Shown: positions 1 to 10,768, counted from the stretch's first letter. The stretch: 64,000 nucleotides of DNA from Vibrio owensii CAIM 1854 = LMG 25443 (GCF_000817815.1 NZ_JPRD01000005.1:111439-175438), one strand, 5' to 3'. The notes: generated by a model not told the origin, from the sequence alone. Made by a program: numbers and translations.

Positions 1-2
1 AC

Positions 3-464
3 GGCGATAACGAAAAAATGCGAATCGCACTGGCTTTACTCATGACTTACATCGGTACGCCTTGCCTGTATTACGGGAGTGAAGTGGGATTGGAAGGTGG
101 GCTTGATCCTGACAACCGCCGTTGCTTCCCGTGGGATCAGGTTACCGAGTCTGAGTGGCTACCTTTGTATCGTGAATGGATTAGAATTCGCAAGCAATAC
201 AAGGCACTACAGTCCGGTAGTTTGCAATGGCTACACTGTGATGAACAGGTCATGGTATACGCTCGACAGTGGAAAGAAGAAACAATAGTTGTGGCATTTA
301 ACCTAAGTAAATACGAACAAAATGTTAACCTGCCATTATGGCAACTTGGCTTAAATGCAACACACTTGCATCGAATATTAGACAAAAGTGAAGTCGAGGT
401 GGCTGAACGTCATTTTTCTGTCAATATCCCAGCATTGAACTGCCAAATATGGCAAGTGAAGTGA
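3..464 (+). CDS. malZ: Maltodextrin glucosidase (MalZ-like), C-terminal part
   Basis: The gene is cut by the left edge of the window; the frame is open to the first bases and only about 153 C-terminal residues are visible. The visible part holds the end of a GH13 TIM barrel (GTPCLYYGSEVGLEGG, then DNRRCFPW), followed by a short beta-domain. The strand-8 motif with GxxxxYYGxE is typical of alpha-amylase family enzymes, and its wording is closest to MalZ, which removes glucose from the reducing end of maltodextrins in the cytoplasm. A stem-loop follows the stop. The family call is strong; the MalZ assignment is from recognition of the C-terminus only, so another alpha-glucosidase/neopullulanase subfamily is possible. 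Confidence 0.75.
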   Translation, partial: GDNEKMRIALALLMTYIGTPCLYYGSEVGLEGGLDPDNRRCFPWDQVTESEWLPLYREWIRIRKQYKALQSGSLQWLHCDEQVMVYARQWKEETIVVAFNLSKYEQNVNLPLWQLGLNATHLHRILDKSEVEVAERHFSVNIPALNCQIWQVK

Positions 465-521
465 CACTTGATGCCTTATTTATTAAATTTTATGAATACA
501 TAAGTGAAAAACTATAAATAG

Positions 522-549
522 CCCTTCGATAGTCAGTACTTTCGAAGGG
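522..549 (+). terminator. Stem-loop after the glucosidase gene
   Basis: CCCTTCGA and TCGAAGGG form a perfect 8-bp stem around a 12-base loop, 58 bases after the glucosidase stop. The downstream run is only weakly T-rich, so termination is likely but may be inefficient. Confidence 0.5.
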
Positions 550-578
550 TTGAAATTATTAAAAGCCAATGGTGTTCA

Positions 579-2038
579 ATGGGTAATAAAAGGCGATTTA
601 GCCTCAAGTTTGTCATCTTCTTCCCGCTATTTTTGTTTGTCGCAGTTATGATCGTGACTGCGAAGAACTATTACGATGCGATGAATCGTTACATCACGTT
701 GGAGTATGCACAGATTGATCGTGCGCTGAACCGAGCGATTAAAGTGCTTACCGCTTTAGACTACAGCTTTGTTAATTATTCAAATCCAGCCCATCCTTTG
801 TTTCAAGAACACAACGATATGATAAGAAATGGCATGTGTTACGTATGGCCCATTGACGTATTGCTCTTAGAAAACAAACATTCGGGAGGTTTACCTGCGG
901 TCGAACTGGATTACATGATTGTTGGTCAAAAAGAATTATGTGAGCAAGGCTCCGCTCTGTTTAATTTGGCAGAAAAGAAAGCGGGTTTTGCGCCGTCATT
1001 GTCGTTTTTACACGATATTGAATCGCCATTATCGGTATTCATTACATCGACCAGCGCGGTTATGCAATTTCTTCACCGGACACCTACGCTCAATATTTCA
1101 CTAAAGAGCTGTGGCAGACCCTCAAAGCAAGGCCGTTTTGGCAAAAAACGGCACAAGAGACGGTGAAAGTAACCATATCTGGCTCAGCTCCTATGCTTGA
1201 TCGCCATGATGGACAAGTGGTGAGTTTAACCGTGCCAATCTATGAAAAGGGGGGGCCCCAAGGTGTCCTTTCCATTGATTTTGACGTTGATGACTTATTA
1301 AAAACAAATGAGAACCTAGCGGGTAAACTACATATCATTTCTGGCATGATGGAGTTGCTTAGAAACATCATGCGACTCAAATCTATTGAGCACGAACGCT
1401 TGAGCGCTAATCACCGTATTTTTTATGAATACAACTTGTGGAGCGAATTCAAGAATCTGTTGGCGTTCGAGAAATACAGCGTTGCGGTTGCATTCTTTAT
1501 CTATGTGTTGAGTACCGTTGCTCTATTCTTGGTGAATACTCAAACAGAGCGTCGTTATTTCAAAGAGTTGGCGGCGAAAGACCCGATGACGGGTTTACTC
1601 AATCGACGTGGTATGCAAGCGGTATGGCGCAACAAAATGACCAAGAAGCACGTCGCGCTTGCCGTTTTTGACATCGATGATTTTAAAGCGATCAATGATA
1701 CCTATGGGCATGATGTCGGTGATGATGCGATTCGTCTTGTGGCTAAGTGTATTCGTGACAATATTCGTCATTCGGATGTGGCATCGCGTTTTGGTGGTGA
1801 AGAGTTTGTTCTTGCCATCTACGATGAAGATTTCGATAGCATGCTACGTATATTGGAGCGAGTAAGAAGTGCGATTAGTAAAAACTCGAAAAGGGCGGTT
1901 GCTGGTGGTTTTACAGTATCAGGCGGTGTCGAGTTCAAGTCTTCTTCTCAATTAGAAAGCTTTGACGAACTGTTCAAAGTAGCCGATGAAAAGCTCTATG
2001 AAGCAAAGAGCACCGGTAAGAACAAGATTTGCTACTAA
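579..2038 (+). pseudogene. Membrane-anchored diguanylate cyclase, frameshifted
   Basis: Two frames together make one sensor diguanylate cyclase of about 486 residues. The first (579-1166) encodes an N-terminal membrane segment (residues about 8-28) and the start of a periplasmic sensor region. The second is open before 1163 and continues the same protein (HYIDQRGYAISSPDTYAQYF...) into a second membrane segment (near 1470-1540) and a GGDEF domain with DPMTGLLNRRG and an intact GGEEF site (near 1795-1809). The change of frame falls at about 1036-1045, where gtattcattacatcgac would read VFYID if two bases were removed, or VFHYID if one were added. As sequenced, the first product is cut off with a scrambled tail and the GGDEF part loses its sensor. 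The catalytic domain itself is undamaged, so this is a recent mutation, a phase-variable state or a sequencing error. A GTG/ATG restart could still make the GGDEF half. Confidence 0.8.
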
Positions 2039-2052
2039 GTAGTAGATAAAAC

Positions 2053-2079
2053 AAAAGGGCGAATTCATCGCCCTTTTTT
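2053..2079. terminator. Bidirectional terminator between the cyclase and dusC
   Basis: AAAAGGGCG and CGCCCTTTT form a stem around gaattcat-type loop bases, with A and T runs on either side. It lies between convergent genes and should serve both. Confidence 0.8.
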
Positions 2080-2106
2080 GATCTTTAAAACTGCTTTAAC
2101 TTGCTT

Positions 2107-3066
2107 TTACGCGACGCGAGACTGCAACTCGTCACGATAACGCTGAATGTACTCAACGATTGGAGCCGCTTTGTTGAACGTGCGGATCTCGCGGAACAGA
2201 TCATTTGCTTCTGGGTAAGCTTGGCGTAAGTAAGAGAACCACTGTTTTACGCGGTTCGGATAATACAAACCTTTGTCACCTTTCATTTCAAACTGAGAGT
2301 AGTAAATCAGTAGTTCGACGACTTCTGCCCAAACCATTGGCTTATGATTGTATTTCACCATATTACCCAGATTTGGAATATTGAATGCACCGCGACACAC
2401 CATCAGGGAATCAACGCCTGTGGTTTCGATACAACGTTGACCATCTTCGTAGTTCCAAATTTCACCATTCGCAATTAATGGAATGTCAAAGCGTTCACGG
2501 ATTTGGGTGATGTATTCCCACTTGATTTCAGAGGCTTTGTAGCCGCCTTGTTTTGTACGGGCATGGACCGTCAGTTCGTTTGCCCCAGCAGATTGAATGG
2601 CATCAACAATCTCAAAACAGTCTTCAGGGTTTTCCCATCCGAGACGAATTTTAGCGCTAACAGGAATATCGTTTGGAACAGCGTCACGACATGCTTTTAC
2701 CACGTTATGAATCAGTTCTGGATGTTGAAGAAGTGCCGCGCCACCTTTACTCTTGTTCACCAAGCGAGCCGGGCAGCCGAAGTTAAGGTCGATACCGCGC
2801 GCACCAAGCTCAGCGGCTTTGATTGCGTTTTCTGCCATCCAATTTGGTTCTTGACCAAGTAATTGTACGTGAACAGGTACGCCAGATGCAGTTTGTGAGC
2901 CTTGAAGAAGCTCAGGGCACAGACGATGGAATACGTGATCAGGTAACAGCTGATCGATCACTCGAACAAACTCTGTCACACACAGATCATAGTCGTTTAT
3001 CTCGGTCAGGATTTGGCGCATCAAATGGTCCAAAACACCTTCCATCGGGCCTAATACAACTCGCAT
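2107..3066 (-). CDS. dusC: tRNA-dihydrouridine(16) synthase DusC
   Basis: FMN-dependent reductase that makes dihydrouridine in the D-loop of tRNA, using NADPH. The 319-residue protein starts MRVVLGPMEGVLDHLMR and contains NDYDLCVTEFVRV, both characteristic of DusC rather than DusA or DusB. The catalytic cysteine is in LNFGCPARLVNKSKGGAALL (about residues 95-114) and the FMN-phosphate segment is near IANGEIW. Length matches the family (about 315). The gene is divergent from the YecA-like gene and convergent with the broken cyclase, so it is probably monocistronic. Confidence 0.93.
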   Translation of the reverse strand: MRVVLGPMEGVLDHLMRQILTEINDYDLCVTEFVRVIDQLLPDHVFHRLCPELLQGSQTASGVPVHVQLLGQEPNWMAENAIKAAELGARGIDLNFGCPARLVNKSKGGAALLQHPELIHNVVKACRDAVPNDIPVSAKIRLGWENPEDCFEIVDAIQSAGANELTVHARTKQGGYKASEIKWEYITQIRERFDIPLIANGEIWNYEDGQRCIETTGVDSLMVCRGAFNIPNLGNMVKYNHKPMVWAEVVELLIYYSQFEMKGDKGLYYPNRVKQWFSYLRQAYPEANDLFREIRTFNKAAPIVEYIQRYRDELQSRVA

Positions 3067-3187
3067 AGCTTGCCTAATACAGTTTGGTGGTAAAAAGGAG
3101 GGCGATTGTAGCGATGTGAATGAAGTTTGTCATTAAAAGACTCATCAGCATCGAGTGACATCAACTAGCATCTTATTAACTCTGGGG

Positions 3188-3193
3188 TATAAT
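3188..3193 (+). promoter_or_regulatory. Candidate -10 box for the YecA-like gene
   Basis: A perfect TATAAT lies 29 bases upstream of the start codon in the dusC/yecA divergent gap. No good -35 hexamer is visible at 16-18 bases, so this rests on the -10 alone. Confidence 0.4.
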
Positions 3194-3222
3194 GCCGCCA
3201 AATTCATGGGAAACCAGATGTC

Positions 3223-3831
3223 ATGCAATACACATTAATTGAGAAAGGTGAAGTTCAGCTAGACGAATCTTCACTGTTTTTGGAAGGTGCAGTACTTGCT
3301 GCAAACCTGATGACAAAACCGCTAACACCAGAAAGCTGGCTAGAGCCACTACTTGGTGAAGGTTTTAAAGCCATTCAGCCAGCTGTTGAAGAACAGATTC
3401 ACAAACAGCATAACTACATTCTGCGTAATGAGTACTCGATTCTTACGCTGACCAATAGTGATGCAGAGCAGCTCGCAGACTTTGCTGAAGGTTTTATGTC
3501 TGTGTGGCCAATGATTGAAGAGCAATGGCACGATGTTGTGCTCAACGACGGTCTAGAGCGTATGTTGCAAGCATTATTGACCACCATGATGTTGGCGATT
3601 GATGAAGAGCAAACGCAACAGCAAATGCGTGATGCAGGTATTGAGACTCCGCCAGCGTTAGCCGATTTTGTTGATCAACTTGATCTCATGATTAACGAAG
3701 TCGCGCTTGGTGCTGATGAGTTGATGGTAGGCAAAAAATCTAAGAGCTTGAACCCGTTTAAAGACGTTGGCCGTAACGACCCTTGTCCTTGTGAAAGTGG
3801 TAAGAAGTTCAAACAGTGTTGCGGTAAGTAA
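3223..3831 (+). CDS. YecA/UPF0149 family protein with SEC-C metal-binding tail
   Basis: The protein has 202 residues. Residues about 1-165 form the helical UPF0149 (YgfB/YecA) domain, and the C-terminus is a SEC-C motif (NDPCPCESGKKFKQCC), a zinc knuckle also found at the end of SecA. The molecular role of the family is not settled; SEC-C tails are linked to ribosome or SecA-associated work, which is inference here. It sits alone between divergent dusC and a bidirectional terminator shared with dsbB. Confidence 0.85.
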   Translation: MQYTLIEKGEVQLDESSLFLEGAVLAANLMTKPLTPESWLEPLLGEGFKAIQPAVEEQIHKQHNYILRNEYSILTLTNSDAEQLADFAEGFMSVWPMIEEQWHDVVLNDGLERMLQALLTTMMLAIDEEQTQQQMRDAGIETPPALADFVDQLDLMINEVALGADELMVGKKSKSLNPFKDVGRNDPCPCESGKKFKQCCGK

Positions 3832-3845
3832 TTGCAATATAAATA

Positions 3846-3874
3846 AAAAGCCGACCTTATGGTCGGCTTTTTTG
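3846..3874. terminator. Bidirectional terminator between the YecA-like gene and dsbB
   Basis: AAAAGCCGACC and GGTCGGCTTTT form a strong stem with A and T runs at the two ends, between convergent genes. Confidence 0.85.
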
Positions 3875-3914
3875 ATCTACTTGGTCGGTATTAAGCGTGA
3901 AAAGTTATTACCGA

Positions 3915-4451
3915 TTACTGAATTGGATTTTTGCGCTTACCACTAAAGAACTGAGCAATCACGATGAATGCAAGTGCAACCAAGTTACCAGCGAAGATGA
4001 CAACCAACCACTGAGGCATAGAAAGGCCAAAGAATTGCCAAACAATCTTCGCACAGTCACCATACGCTTCGAACATCCAAGGCGCCCATTGGTTTAGCGG
4101 AGCCCAACTCGGGAAAGTCACGAATAAGTCACACGTTGCGAACGGTGATGGGTTGAACTGATAGTCGACGTGCTGCATCGCCAGCATCAAACCTTTATAA
4201 GCACTTGCTCCCCATGCAGCTAACGCTATCCAGCGCACGAGAGGGTTGTTTGGTGCAACAAGACCAATCATTGCCGCGACACCAATTCCCATCATAGCGA
4301 CACGTTCATAGATACACATAACACACGGTGCTAGCATCATGACGTGTTGAAAGAATAGGGCACAAGCTTCAAAAAAGATGATGGCCAAAAGGAGCAGGAG
4401 CCAAGATAAGCGCCCCTTCGAAAACTGGTTAAGTGATGCAAAAATACTCAC
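3915..4451 (-). CDS. dsbB: Disulfide bond formation protein DsbB
   Basis: Inner-membrane quinone reductase that reoxidises periplasmic DsbA. The 178-residue protein has four membrane segments. The first periplasmic loop carries CVMC (about residues 42-45), and the second loop has the other cysteine pair (CDLF near 106 and DCAKI near 133). The start is GTG with a CAGGAT ribosome-binding site 9 bases upstream. It follows nhaB on the same strand, as in E. coli, but a terminator-like hairpin separates them, so it may depend on its own promoter. Confidence 0.94.
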   Translation of the reverse strand: MSIFASLNQFSKGRLSWLLLLLAIIFFEACALFFQHVMMLAPCVMCIYERVAMMGIGVAAMIGLVAPNNPLVRWIALAAWGASAYKGLMLAMQHVDYQFNPSPFATCDLFVTFPSWAPLNQWAPWMFEAYGDCAKIVWQFFGLSMPQWLVVIFAGNLVALAFIVIAQFFSGKRKNPIQ

Positions 4452-4476
4452 GGTTACAATCCTGTCTGAAAATATA

Positions 4477-4505
4477 AAAAAGCTCTGATTACTCAGAGCT
4501 TTTTA
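4477..4505. terminator. Terminator hairpin between nhaB and dsbB
   Basis: AAAAAAGCTCTGA and TCAGAGCTTTTT flank a short loop. It follows nhaB on the minus strand and stands 26 bases before the dsbB start, so it should limit read-through from nhaB. Confidence 0.75.
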
Positions 4506-4537
4506 ACTTGGATAAGTTTCCTAATCAACTCAAATTT

Positions 4538-6124
4538 TTAGTGTCCACCTGACACAACTGGAGTTAGATCACCACTACTTGGCACAATCCAGCCCGCATC
4601 GTAGAAGAATGCTGTTGCTGGTTCTAGGAAGAACATGATGCCCATCAAGCCAACAAGCGCTAATACAACCGTGTAAGGAAGCGCCATGATAACCATGCGA
4701 CCGTATGATAGACGAATCAAAGGTGCTAGTGCTGATGTCAGTAGGAATAGGAACGCAGCTTGGCCGTTTGGCGTTGCAACTGAAGGTAGGTTAGTACCTG
4801 TGTTGATTGCAACGGCTAGTAGGTCGAACTGTTCACGAGTGATAAGGCCTTCAATAAGTGCTGTCTTCACTTCGTTAATGTAAACTGTACCCACGAATAC
4901 GTTATCCGAAACCATCGAAAGCAGACCGTTAGCAACATAGAACAGAGCAAGTTGAGCGCCCTTATCTTCAACAGCAAGTACTGCATCGATAACAGGTTTG
5001 AATAGCTCTTGGTCGATGATAACGGCAACCACCGCAAAGAATACTGCAAGTAGTGCTGTAAATGGCAGAGCCTCTTCAAACGCTTTACCCATCGAGTGCT
5101 CTTCGATAACACCAGTAAACGAAGTCGCTAGGATAATCACAGAAAGGCCAATCAGGCCAACTGCAGCTAAGTGGAGTGCAAGTGCGGCAATCAACCAAAC
5201 AGCGATAAGGCTTTGAACCCAAAGTTTCGCTACGTCTTGGTTAGTACGAGTCTTGCGCTCTTCACGGTCGAAGTCGACTAGGATTTGGCGAACGTTATCA
5301 GGCAGTTGCGCACCGTAGCCAAACACTTTTAGCTTCTCTACAACCGCACAAGTGATCAAGCCACAGATGAATACTGGCAAAGTTACTGGAGACATACGAA
5401 TCAAGAACTCACCAAAGAACCAGCCCGCTTGGTCAGCGATGATCAAGTTCTGCGGTTCACCAACCATGGTAGTAACGCCACCTAGTGCTGTACCAACACC
5501 TGCGTGCATTAACAATGAACGTAGGAATGCGCGGTAGTTCTCTAGGTCATCACGCGTTAGCTCAGTGATGGTGTCATCTTGAGTGTGGTCGTGGTCACCG
5601 ATAGGGTTTCCAGAAGCCACTTTGTGGTAAATCGAGTAGAAACCAACTGCAACACTGATTACAACGGCAATAACGGTCAGCGCGTCCAAGAATGCTGACA
5701 AAAACGCTGCTGCGAAACAGAATGCGAGTGAAAGTAACGTTTTCGAACGAATACCAAGCAGGATCTTTGTAAAAATGAACAGCAGAAGCTGTTTCATAAA
5801 GTAGATACCCGCAACCATGAATACCAACAGTAGAAGTACTTCGATATTCGCTACCAGCTCGTGCTTCACCTGTGCAGGGCTGGTCATACCGATAGCAACC
5901 GCTTCAATTGCAAGCAAACCGCCTGGTTGAAGTGGGTAACACTTCAGCGCCATTGCTAGCGTGAAAATAAATTCCGCTACTAGCAACCAACCTGCAACAA
6001 ATGGGTCAATTAGGAAGAATACAATCGGGTTAATAATTAGGAAGGCTATAATGGCAACTTTGTACCAATCAGGCGCTTTACCAAGGAAGTTCTTGATAAA
6101 GGCATTTCCGAGCGACATCGGCAT
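4538..6124 (-). CDS. nhaB: Na+/H+ antiporter NhaB
   Basis: Electrogenic sodium/proton antiporter of the inner membrane, important for sodium and pH homeostasis. The protein has 528 residues with about a dozen hydrophobic segments and starts [15 protein letters not shown], as in other vibrio and enteric NhaB. The ATG at 6124 was chosen over an in-frame GTG at 6160 because it matches the family start and has an AAGAGAA ribosome-binding site. The [10 protein letters not shown] and [10 protein letters not shown] segments are typical of the family. It is divergent from fadR across about 640 AT-rich bases, the same arrangement as in E. coli. Confidence 0.95.
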   Translation of the reverse strand: MPMSLGNAFIKNFLGKAPDWYKVAIIAFLIINPIVFFLIDPFVAGWLLVAEFIFTLAMALKCYPLQPGGLLAIEAVAIGMTSPAQVKHELVANIEVLLLLVFMVAGIYFMKQLLLFIFTKILLGIRSKTLLSLAFCFAAAFLSAFLDALTVIAVVISVAVGFYSIYHKVASGNPIGDHDHTQDDTITELTRDDLENYRAFLRSLLMHAGVGTALGGVTTMVGEPQNLIIADQAGWFFGEFLIRMSPVTLPVFICGLITCAVVEKLKVFGYGAQLPDNVRQILVDFDREERKTRTNQDVAKLWVQSLIAVWLIAALALHLAAVGLIGLSVIILATSFTGVIEEHSMGKAFEEALPFTALLAVFFAVVAVIIDQELFKPVIDAVLAVEDKGAQLALFYVANGLLSMVSDNVFVGTVYINEVKTALIEGLITREQFDLLAVAINTGTNLPSVATPNGQAAFLFLLTSALAPLIRLSYGRMVIMALPYTVVLALVGLMGIMFFLEPATAFFYDAGWIVPSSGDLTPVVSGGH

Positions 6125-6763
6125 GATAATTCTCTTTATAACAAAATTATGAATAGACACTACAATAGTGCTTAAGTATCTGTTTGTTAGACTTATTATC
6201 TAGTCTTTTAAAACAATAACTTAGAAAAACAACAATCCATTGTTTTACTGTAGTCTTGCCAAGTTACTTCCCCTGAACTTAAGCACCGCTCACTTTCGAC
6301 CGCAACTCTACACCTCGGCATTTTATAGTCAATAACAAAACGTGATGCTGCCGACTAAAACTGCTTTTTATTTGTAATAACGCGATCAAAACGGCGTTAC
6401 TATACCACGAAAAGATTAAAAAAAATCACCTTGGAATTTAAAACAAAGTCAATTACGAGAAAAGATAAATTAAGAAAGAATATTAATCGTAAAGCACAAA
6501 TTTATTTTGCATATTTTGAGCAGAAAAATGTGACGGGGTAGGCTTTATTTTCCGTGAGTTTGTGGCTGTTCTAATTTTTGCAAAATATAAATTTTGCGCG
6601 TTTGGTTCCAAGTGATTAGGGTTTTAAATTAAGGATATATGTAGAGTATTAACTCTATATTGAGATTTCGTTTCATTTGTTGATCGTTAATTTTCGCAAA
6701 TCGTTAAGTAGTGGTATGATGAGTCGCATCGACCCTTAGAAATCAATATTGGATAAAAACAGA
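6125..6763. other. AT-rich divergent intergenic region, nhaB/fadR
   Basis: About 640 bases without a credible gene. It is strongly AT-rich, especially 6360-6680, and must hold the promoters of both nhaB and fadR. I see no clear FadR palindrome or terminator in it. Confidence 0.6.
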
Positions 6764-7603
6764 ATGGTCATTAAGGCTAAAAGCCCTGCGGGTTTCGCAG
6801 AAAAATACATAATCGAGAGCATTTGGAACGGCCGTTTTCCACCTGGCTCAATATTACCCGCTGAACGTGAGCTATCTGAACTTATTGGTGTTACCCGTAC
6901 GACTTTACGTGAAGTGCTTCAGCGCCTTGCGCGCGACGGTTGGTTGACCATCCAGCACGGTAAGCCAACTAAAGTGAACCAATTCATGGAGACGTCAGGT
7001 CTGCATATTTTGGATACACTAATGACACTTGATGTTGATAACGCAACGAACATTGTGGAAGATTTGCTTGCTGCACGTACTAACATCAGCCCAATCTTTA
7101 TGCGTTACGCGTTTAAAGCGAATAAAGAAGCGTCTGAACGTACTATTCAAAATGTTATCGACTCTTGTGAAGCGCTAGTGAAAGCACCTTCATGGGATGA
7201 CTTTATTGCAGCATCTCCATACGCAGACAAAATTCTGCAAAGTGTGAAAGAAGACAACGAGAAGGATGAAGCGAAGCGTCAGGAAATCCTGATTGCTAAG
7301 ACATTCAACTTCTACGACTACATGCTGTTCCAACGCTTGGCGTTCCACTCAGGCAACCAGATCTACGGTTTGATTTTTAATGGCTTGAGAAAACTATACG
7401 ACCGTGTAGGTAGTTACTACTTCTCAAACCCTGCATCACGTGATTTAGCACTGCGCTTCTACCGCCAGCTTCTAGAAACCTGTGAAACAGGCCAGCGTGA
7501 GCAACTTCCAGTGGTGATTCGTCATTACGGTATGGAAAGTGCGCAAATCTGGAATGAGATGAAACAACAGCTGCCAACGAACTTTACAGAAGACGACAGC
7601 TAA
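6764..7603 (+). CDS. fadR: Fatty acid metabolism regulator FadR
   Basis: GntR-family regulator that represses fatty-acid degradation and activates unsaturated fatty-acid synthesis; long-chain acyl-CoA releases it from DNA. The ATG at 6764 ([16 protein letters not shown]) gives 279 residues; an in-frame TTG five codons earlier was rejected. The winged helix is at about residues 8-72 ([21 protein letters not shown]). The protein is about 40 residues longer than E. coli FadR because of an insertion near residues 138-177, known in Vibrio FadR to create an extra acyl-CoA site. The fatty-acid synthesis operon at 24-30 kb is a plausible target. Confidence 0.95.
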   Translation: MVIKAKSPAGFAEKYIIESIWNGRFPPGSILPAERELSELIGVTRTTLREVLQRLARDGWLTIQHGKPTKVNQFMETSGLHILDTLMTLDVDNATNIVEDLLAARTNISPIFMRYAFKANKEASERTIQNVIDSCEALVKAPSWDDFIAASPYADKILQSVKEDNEKDEAKRQEILIAKTFNFYDYMLFQRLAFHSGNQIYGLIFNGLRKLYDRVGSYYFSNPASRDLALRFYRQLLETCETGQREQLPVVIRHYGMESAQIWNEMKQQLPTNFTEDDS

Positions 7604-7632
7604 TCGATTGTTGAAGTCCAACGATTTCATAT

Positions 7633-7663
7633 AAAAACCGCAGGTATCACCCTGCGGTTTTTT
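7633..7663 (+). terminator. fadR terminator
   Basis: AACCGCAGG and CCTGCGGTT form the stem, followed by TTTTTTT; A-rich on the other side, so it may also serve the convergent gene. Confidence 0.85.
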
Positions 7664-7688
7664 TGTGTTTGCTTTTCCGAAGTTCGAT

Positions 7689-8501
7689 TTAGGCTAAGGA
7701 CAGTCTGGGTAATGGTAGGTAAAGGGTCTCAATGATGTCTGATAGCATCTGGTCATAGGTATTGAACACAGTAAGGGACAAGTCAGAGGTAATGTCGTAT
7801 AACTCCTCTTCACTCAGTGACAGTATTTCACCTTCTATGTATTCATTTAGGGATTGAATCGATCTTGCAGACATCGGAGAGGCAACGCTCAAGGGGCTAA
7901 TTACTGCCAATTGATTAAGCCTTCTAATCATTACCGCTGCGTAATTTCTCATCCGTTCAGGTCCGCCTCTGTCTTGCAAGTCTTGAATGCTGATACGAAG
8001 CTGTGTCAGCGTTTCTAAGCTATCAATCACGGTTTGCCAGTTCATATGGTACTCGTCATGTAACTCGTCTCTCTGGGCAATAGCGAGCCATGCGATGGTA
8101 ACTTCATCCATCAAGAACAAACTATGACGGATCAGTTTGCCATGTTCCATCTGATTCCGCGCTACCGTGTTGTCCTGCCATTGTTCCATCAACTTATCGA
8201 TTTTGATTTGCAGCACGCGATACATGGGTTTGTTCTCAAAGCGGGAAGTTTCCACGAGCTGATGCAGCTTATAATCTAACTCCTGATGAATTTGCTCTAT
8301 CTCTTTTTCATGATGTTGTTGGTATTGGATAGAGTAGTGGGTCACCGCTCGGTGACGGCGCAGTAGGTGAACCACATCGCGTAATAAGGTGAGTAATTGA
8401 TATTTGCGAGCATGTTGCTTTTCTCGCTTCGCAGCCAAGTGATAGATCCCTGCCAGAATGGCAATTGAGATCAAAGTAGAAATCAAAACAAACATAACCA
8501 A
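7689..8501 (-). CDS. Membrane-anchored helical protein, function unknown
   Basis: The 270-residue protein has one N-terminal membrane segment (residues about 2-22, FVLISTLISIAILAGIYHLA) followed by an almost entirely helical, charged soluble part. The helical layout with LLRDVVHLLRRHRAVTH resembles nitrate/nitrite-sensing (NIT-type) four-helix domains, but no output domain (HAMP, kinase, GGDEF, methyl-accepting) follows. I cannot name it with confidence. It lies downstream of metG, behind a terminator, and convergent with fadR. Confidence 0.6.
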   Translation of the reverse strand: MVMFVLISTLISIAILAGIYHLAAKREKQHARKYQLLTLLRDVVHLLRRHRAVTHYSIQYQQHHEKEIEQIHQELDYKLHQLVETSRFENKPMYRVLQIKIDKLMEQWQDNTVARNQMEHGKLIRHSLFLMDEVTIAWLAIAQRDELHDEYHMNWQTVIDSLETLTQLRISIQDLQDRGGPERMRNYAAVMIRRLNQLAVISPLSVASPMSARSIQSLNEYIEGEILSLSEEELYDITSDLSLTVFNTYDQMLSDIIETLYLPLPRLSLA

Positions 8502-8649
8502 CTCCTTGTTAGTGCTTTTGACTTAGCAACGATGAAGGAGCAGTTTTGATGCCAACAATTAAAGTTATTTAAAACAATGACTTATATTTATAACGAAAAA
8601 GAAGCTGTACGAATTTGGTGCGTAATCTCCCCAAAAGTGTGAATTTGGT

Positions 8650-8686
8650 CAAAAAAATCCCCGCCGAATCGGGCAGGGATTTTTTA
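8650..8686 (-). terminator. metG terminator
   Basis: On the minus strand AAAAAATCCCTGCCCGATTC pairs with GGCGGGGATTTTTTT, just after the metG stop; the A run on the other side allows use in both directions. Confidence 0.8.
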
Positions 8687-8707
8687 ATTTCGTCGCGAAG
8701 TAACGAA

Positions 8708-10768
8708 TTACATTACACGCATACCTGGTTGAGCACCTTCGTGTGGCTCAAGAATCCATAGATCGCTACCACCAGGGCCAGCGGCTAGGATCATGCCTTC
8801 AGACATACCAAACTTCATCTTACGTGGTTTTAGGTTCGCTACCATTACAGTTAGCTTGCCTTCTAGCTCTTCAGGTTTGTACGCTGACTTGATGCCAGAG
8901 AACACCTGACGAGTTTCACCGCCGATGTCTAGTTGGAACTTTAGCAGTTTGTTTGCTTTTGGCACTTCTTCACATGAGATGATGCGAGCAATACGCATAT
9001 CAACCGCTGCGAAAGCATCGAACTCAATCTCTTCAGCGATTGGATCTTTATCTAGCTCAGTTTGGCTAGCTTTGTTCTTTTCTGCTTTCGCTTTCTCTTT
9101 TGCTGCCCTTTCTGCCGCAGCGTCTTCTTTCGATGCTTCGATCATCGCTTCGATGTTCTTAGGATCGATACGGTTGAACAGTGCTTTGAACTTAGTGATC
9201 TCGTGACCAGTCAGTGGTGCAGCAATGCCTTCCCAAGTTAGCTCTTCGTTTAGGAATGCTTCAGTACGCGCTGCTAGTGCAGGCATAACTGGTTTCAGGT
9301 AAGTCATTAGAACGCGGAACAGGTTAATACCCACAGAACAAATTTCTTGCAGTTCCTGATCTTTACCTTCTTCTTTTGCAACAACCCAAGGTGCTTTTTC
9401 GTCAACGTATTGGTTTGCTTTGTCTGCTAGTGCAGTGATTTCACGGATCGCACGGCCAAACTCACGAGTTTCGTAAAGCTCTGCGATACGGTCTGCTGCT
9501 GCAACGAATTCGTTGTATAGCTCAGGCTCTGCAAAGTTTTCAGCAAGCTTGCCTTCAAAACGTTTAGAGATGAAACCAGCGTTACGAGAAGCTAGGTTAA
9601 CAATCTTGTTTACTACGTCAGCGTTAACACGTTGAGTGAAGTCTTCAAGGTTAAGGTCTAAGTCGTCGATACGGCTGTTCAGTTTTGCCGCGTAGTAGTA
9701 ACGCAGACACTCTGGGTCTAGGTGGTTTAGGTAAGTGCTTGCTTTAACAAACGTACCTTTAGACTTAGACATCTTCGCGCCGTTTACCGTTACGTAGCCG
9801 TGTACGAATACGTTGTTTGGCTTACGGAAACCGCTGCCTTCTAGCATTGCTGGCCAGAATAGAGAGTGGAAGTAAACGATGTCTTTACCGATGAAGTGGT
9901 AAAGCTCGGTTGTGCTGTCTTTCTTCCAGTATTCGTCGAAGTCTAGACCTTCAGTCTTGTCACATAGGTTCTTGAAAGAAGCCATGTAACCAACCGGTGC
10001 GTCTAGCCATACGTAGAAGAATTTGTTTTTCTCGCCTGGGATTTCGAAGCCGAAGTAAGGTGCATCGCGTGAGATATCCCACTGTTGCAAACCAGATTCG
10101 AACCACTCTTGCATCTTGTTAGCCGTTTCAGATTGTAGAGAACCTGAACGAGTCCACTCTTTTAGCATGCTTTCGAACTGAGGTAGGTCGAAGAAGAAGT
10201 GCTCAGAGTCTTTCATTACTGGAGTTGCGCCAGATACTGCTGATTTCGGGTTAATCAGTTCAGTTGGGCTGTACGTCTCACCACAGTTATCACAGTTATC
10301 GCCGTATTGATCTTCCGACTTACACTTAGGACAAGTACCTTTTACGAAACGATCCGGTAGGAACATTTCTTTCTCAGGGTCGAACAGTTGAGAAATCGTG
10401 CGGCTAGAGATAAAACCGTTTTTCTTCAGCTCAAGGTAGATGTGAGAAGCCAGTTCACGGTTCTCTTCTGAGTGTGTGCTGTGGTAGTTATCAAAGCTAA
10501 TATCAAAGCCAGCGAAGTCTTTTTGATGCTCTTCGCTCACTGCAGCGATCATCTCTTCTGGCGTAATACCCATCTGTTGTGCTTTTAGCATGATTGGCGT
10601 GCCGTGAGCATCGTCAGCACAGATGAAGTTTACAGTGTTGCCACGTAGGCGTTGGTAGCGAACCCAGATGTCAGCTTGAATGTGCTCAAGCATGTGACCT
10701 AGGTGAATCGAACCATTAGCGTACGGAAGGGCACAAGTTACCAGCAGTTTTCTTGGATCGTTTGCCAT
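8708..10768 (-). CDS. metG: Methionyl-tRNA synthetase
   Basis: Charges tRNA(Met) and tRNA(fMet). The 686-residue protein has the class I signature HLGH near residue 22, a four-cysteine zinc knuckle ([17 protein letters not shown], about residues 145-161), the KMSKSKG loop near residue 333, and a C-terminal EMAP-type tRNA-binding domain ([13 protein letters not shown] to the end) that supports dimerisation. A lysine/alanine-rich linker precedes that domain. It is divergent from mrp/apbC, a common arrangement in gamma-proteobacteria. Confidence 0.97.
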   Translation of the reverse strand: MANDPRKLLVTCALPYANGSIHLGHMLEHIQADIWVRYQRLRGNTVNFICADDAHGTPIMLKAQQMGITPEEMIAAVSEEHQKDFAGFDISFDNYHSTHSEENRELASHIYLELKKNGFISSRTISQLFDPEKEMFLPDRFVKGTCPKCKSEDQYGDNCDNCGETYSPTELINPKSAVSGATPVMKDSEHFFFDLPQFESMLKEWTRSGSLQSETANKMQEWFESGLQQWDISRDAPYFGFEIPGEKNKFFYVWLDAPVGYMASFKNLCDKTEGLDFDEYWKKDSTTELYHFIGKDIVYFHSLFWPAMLEGSGFRKPNNVFVHGYVTVNGAKMSKSKGTFVKASTYLNHLDPECLRYYYAAKLNSRIDDLDLNLEDFTQRVNADVVNKIVNLASRNAGFISKRFEGKLAENFAEPELYNEFVAAADRIAELYETREFGRAIREITALADKANQYVDEKAPWVVAKEEGKDQELQEICSVGINLFRVLMTYLKPVMPALAARTEAFLNEELTWEGIAAPLTGHEITKFKALFNRIDPKNIEAMIEASKEDAAAERAAKEKAKAEKNKASQTELDKDPIAEEIEFDAFAAVDMRIARIISCEEVPKANKLLKFQLDIGGETRQVFSGIKSAYKPEELEGKLTVMVANLKPRKMKFGMSEGMILAAGPGGSDLWILEPHEGAQPGMRVM

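Noticed and set aside
1163..2038. GGDEF half as a separate intact gene
   Set aside because: The same frame continues upstream with sensor-like sequence and joins the first half by a single indel, so it is one broken gene.
4686..6152. Plus-strand open frames opposite nhaB
   Set aside because: Antisense readings of a membrane-protein gene with no start signals.
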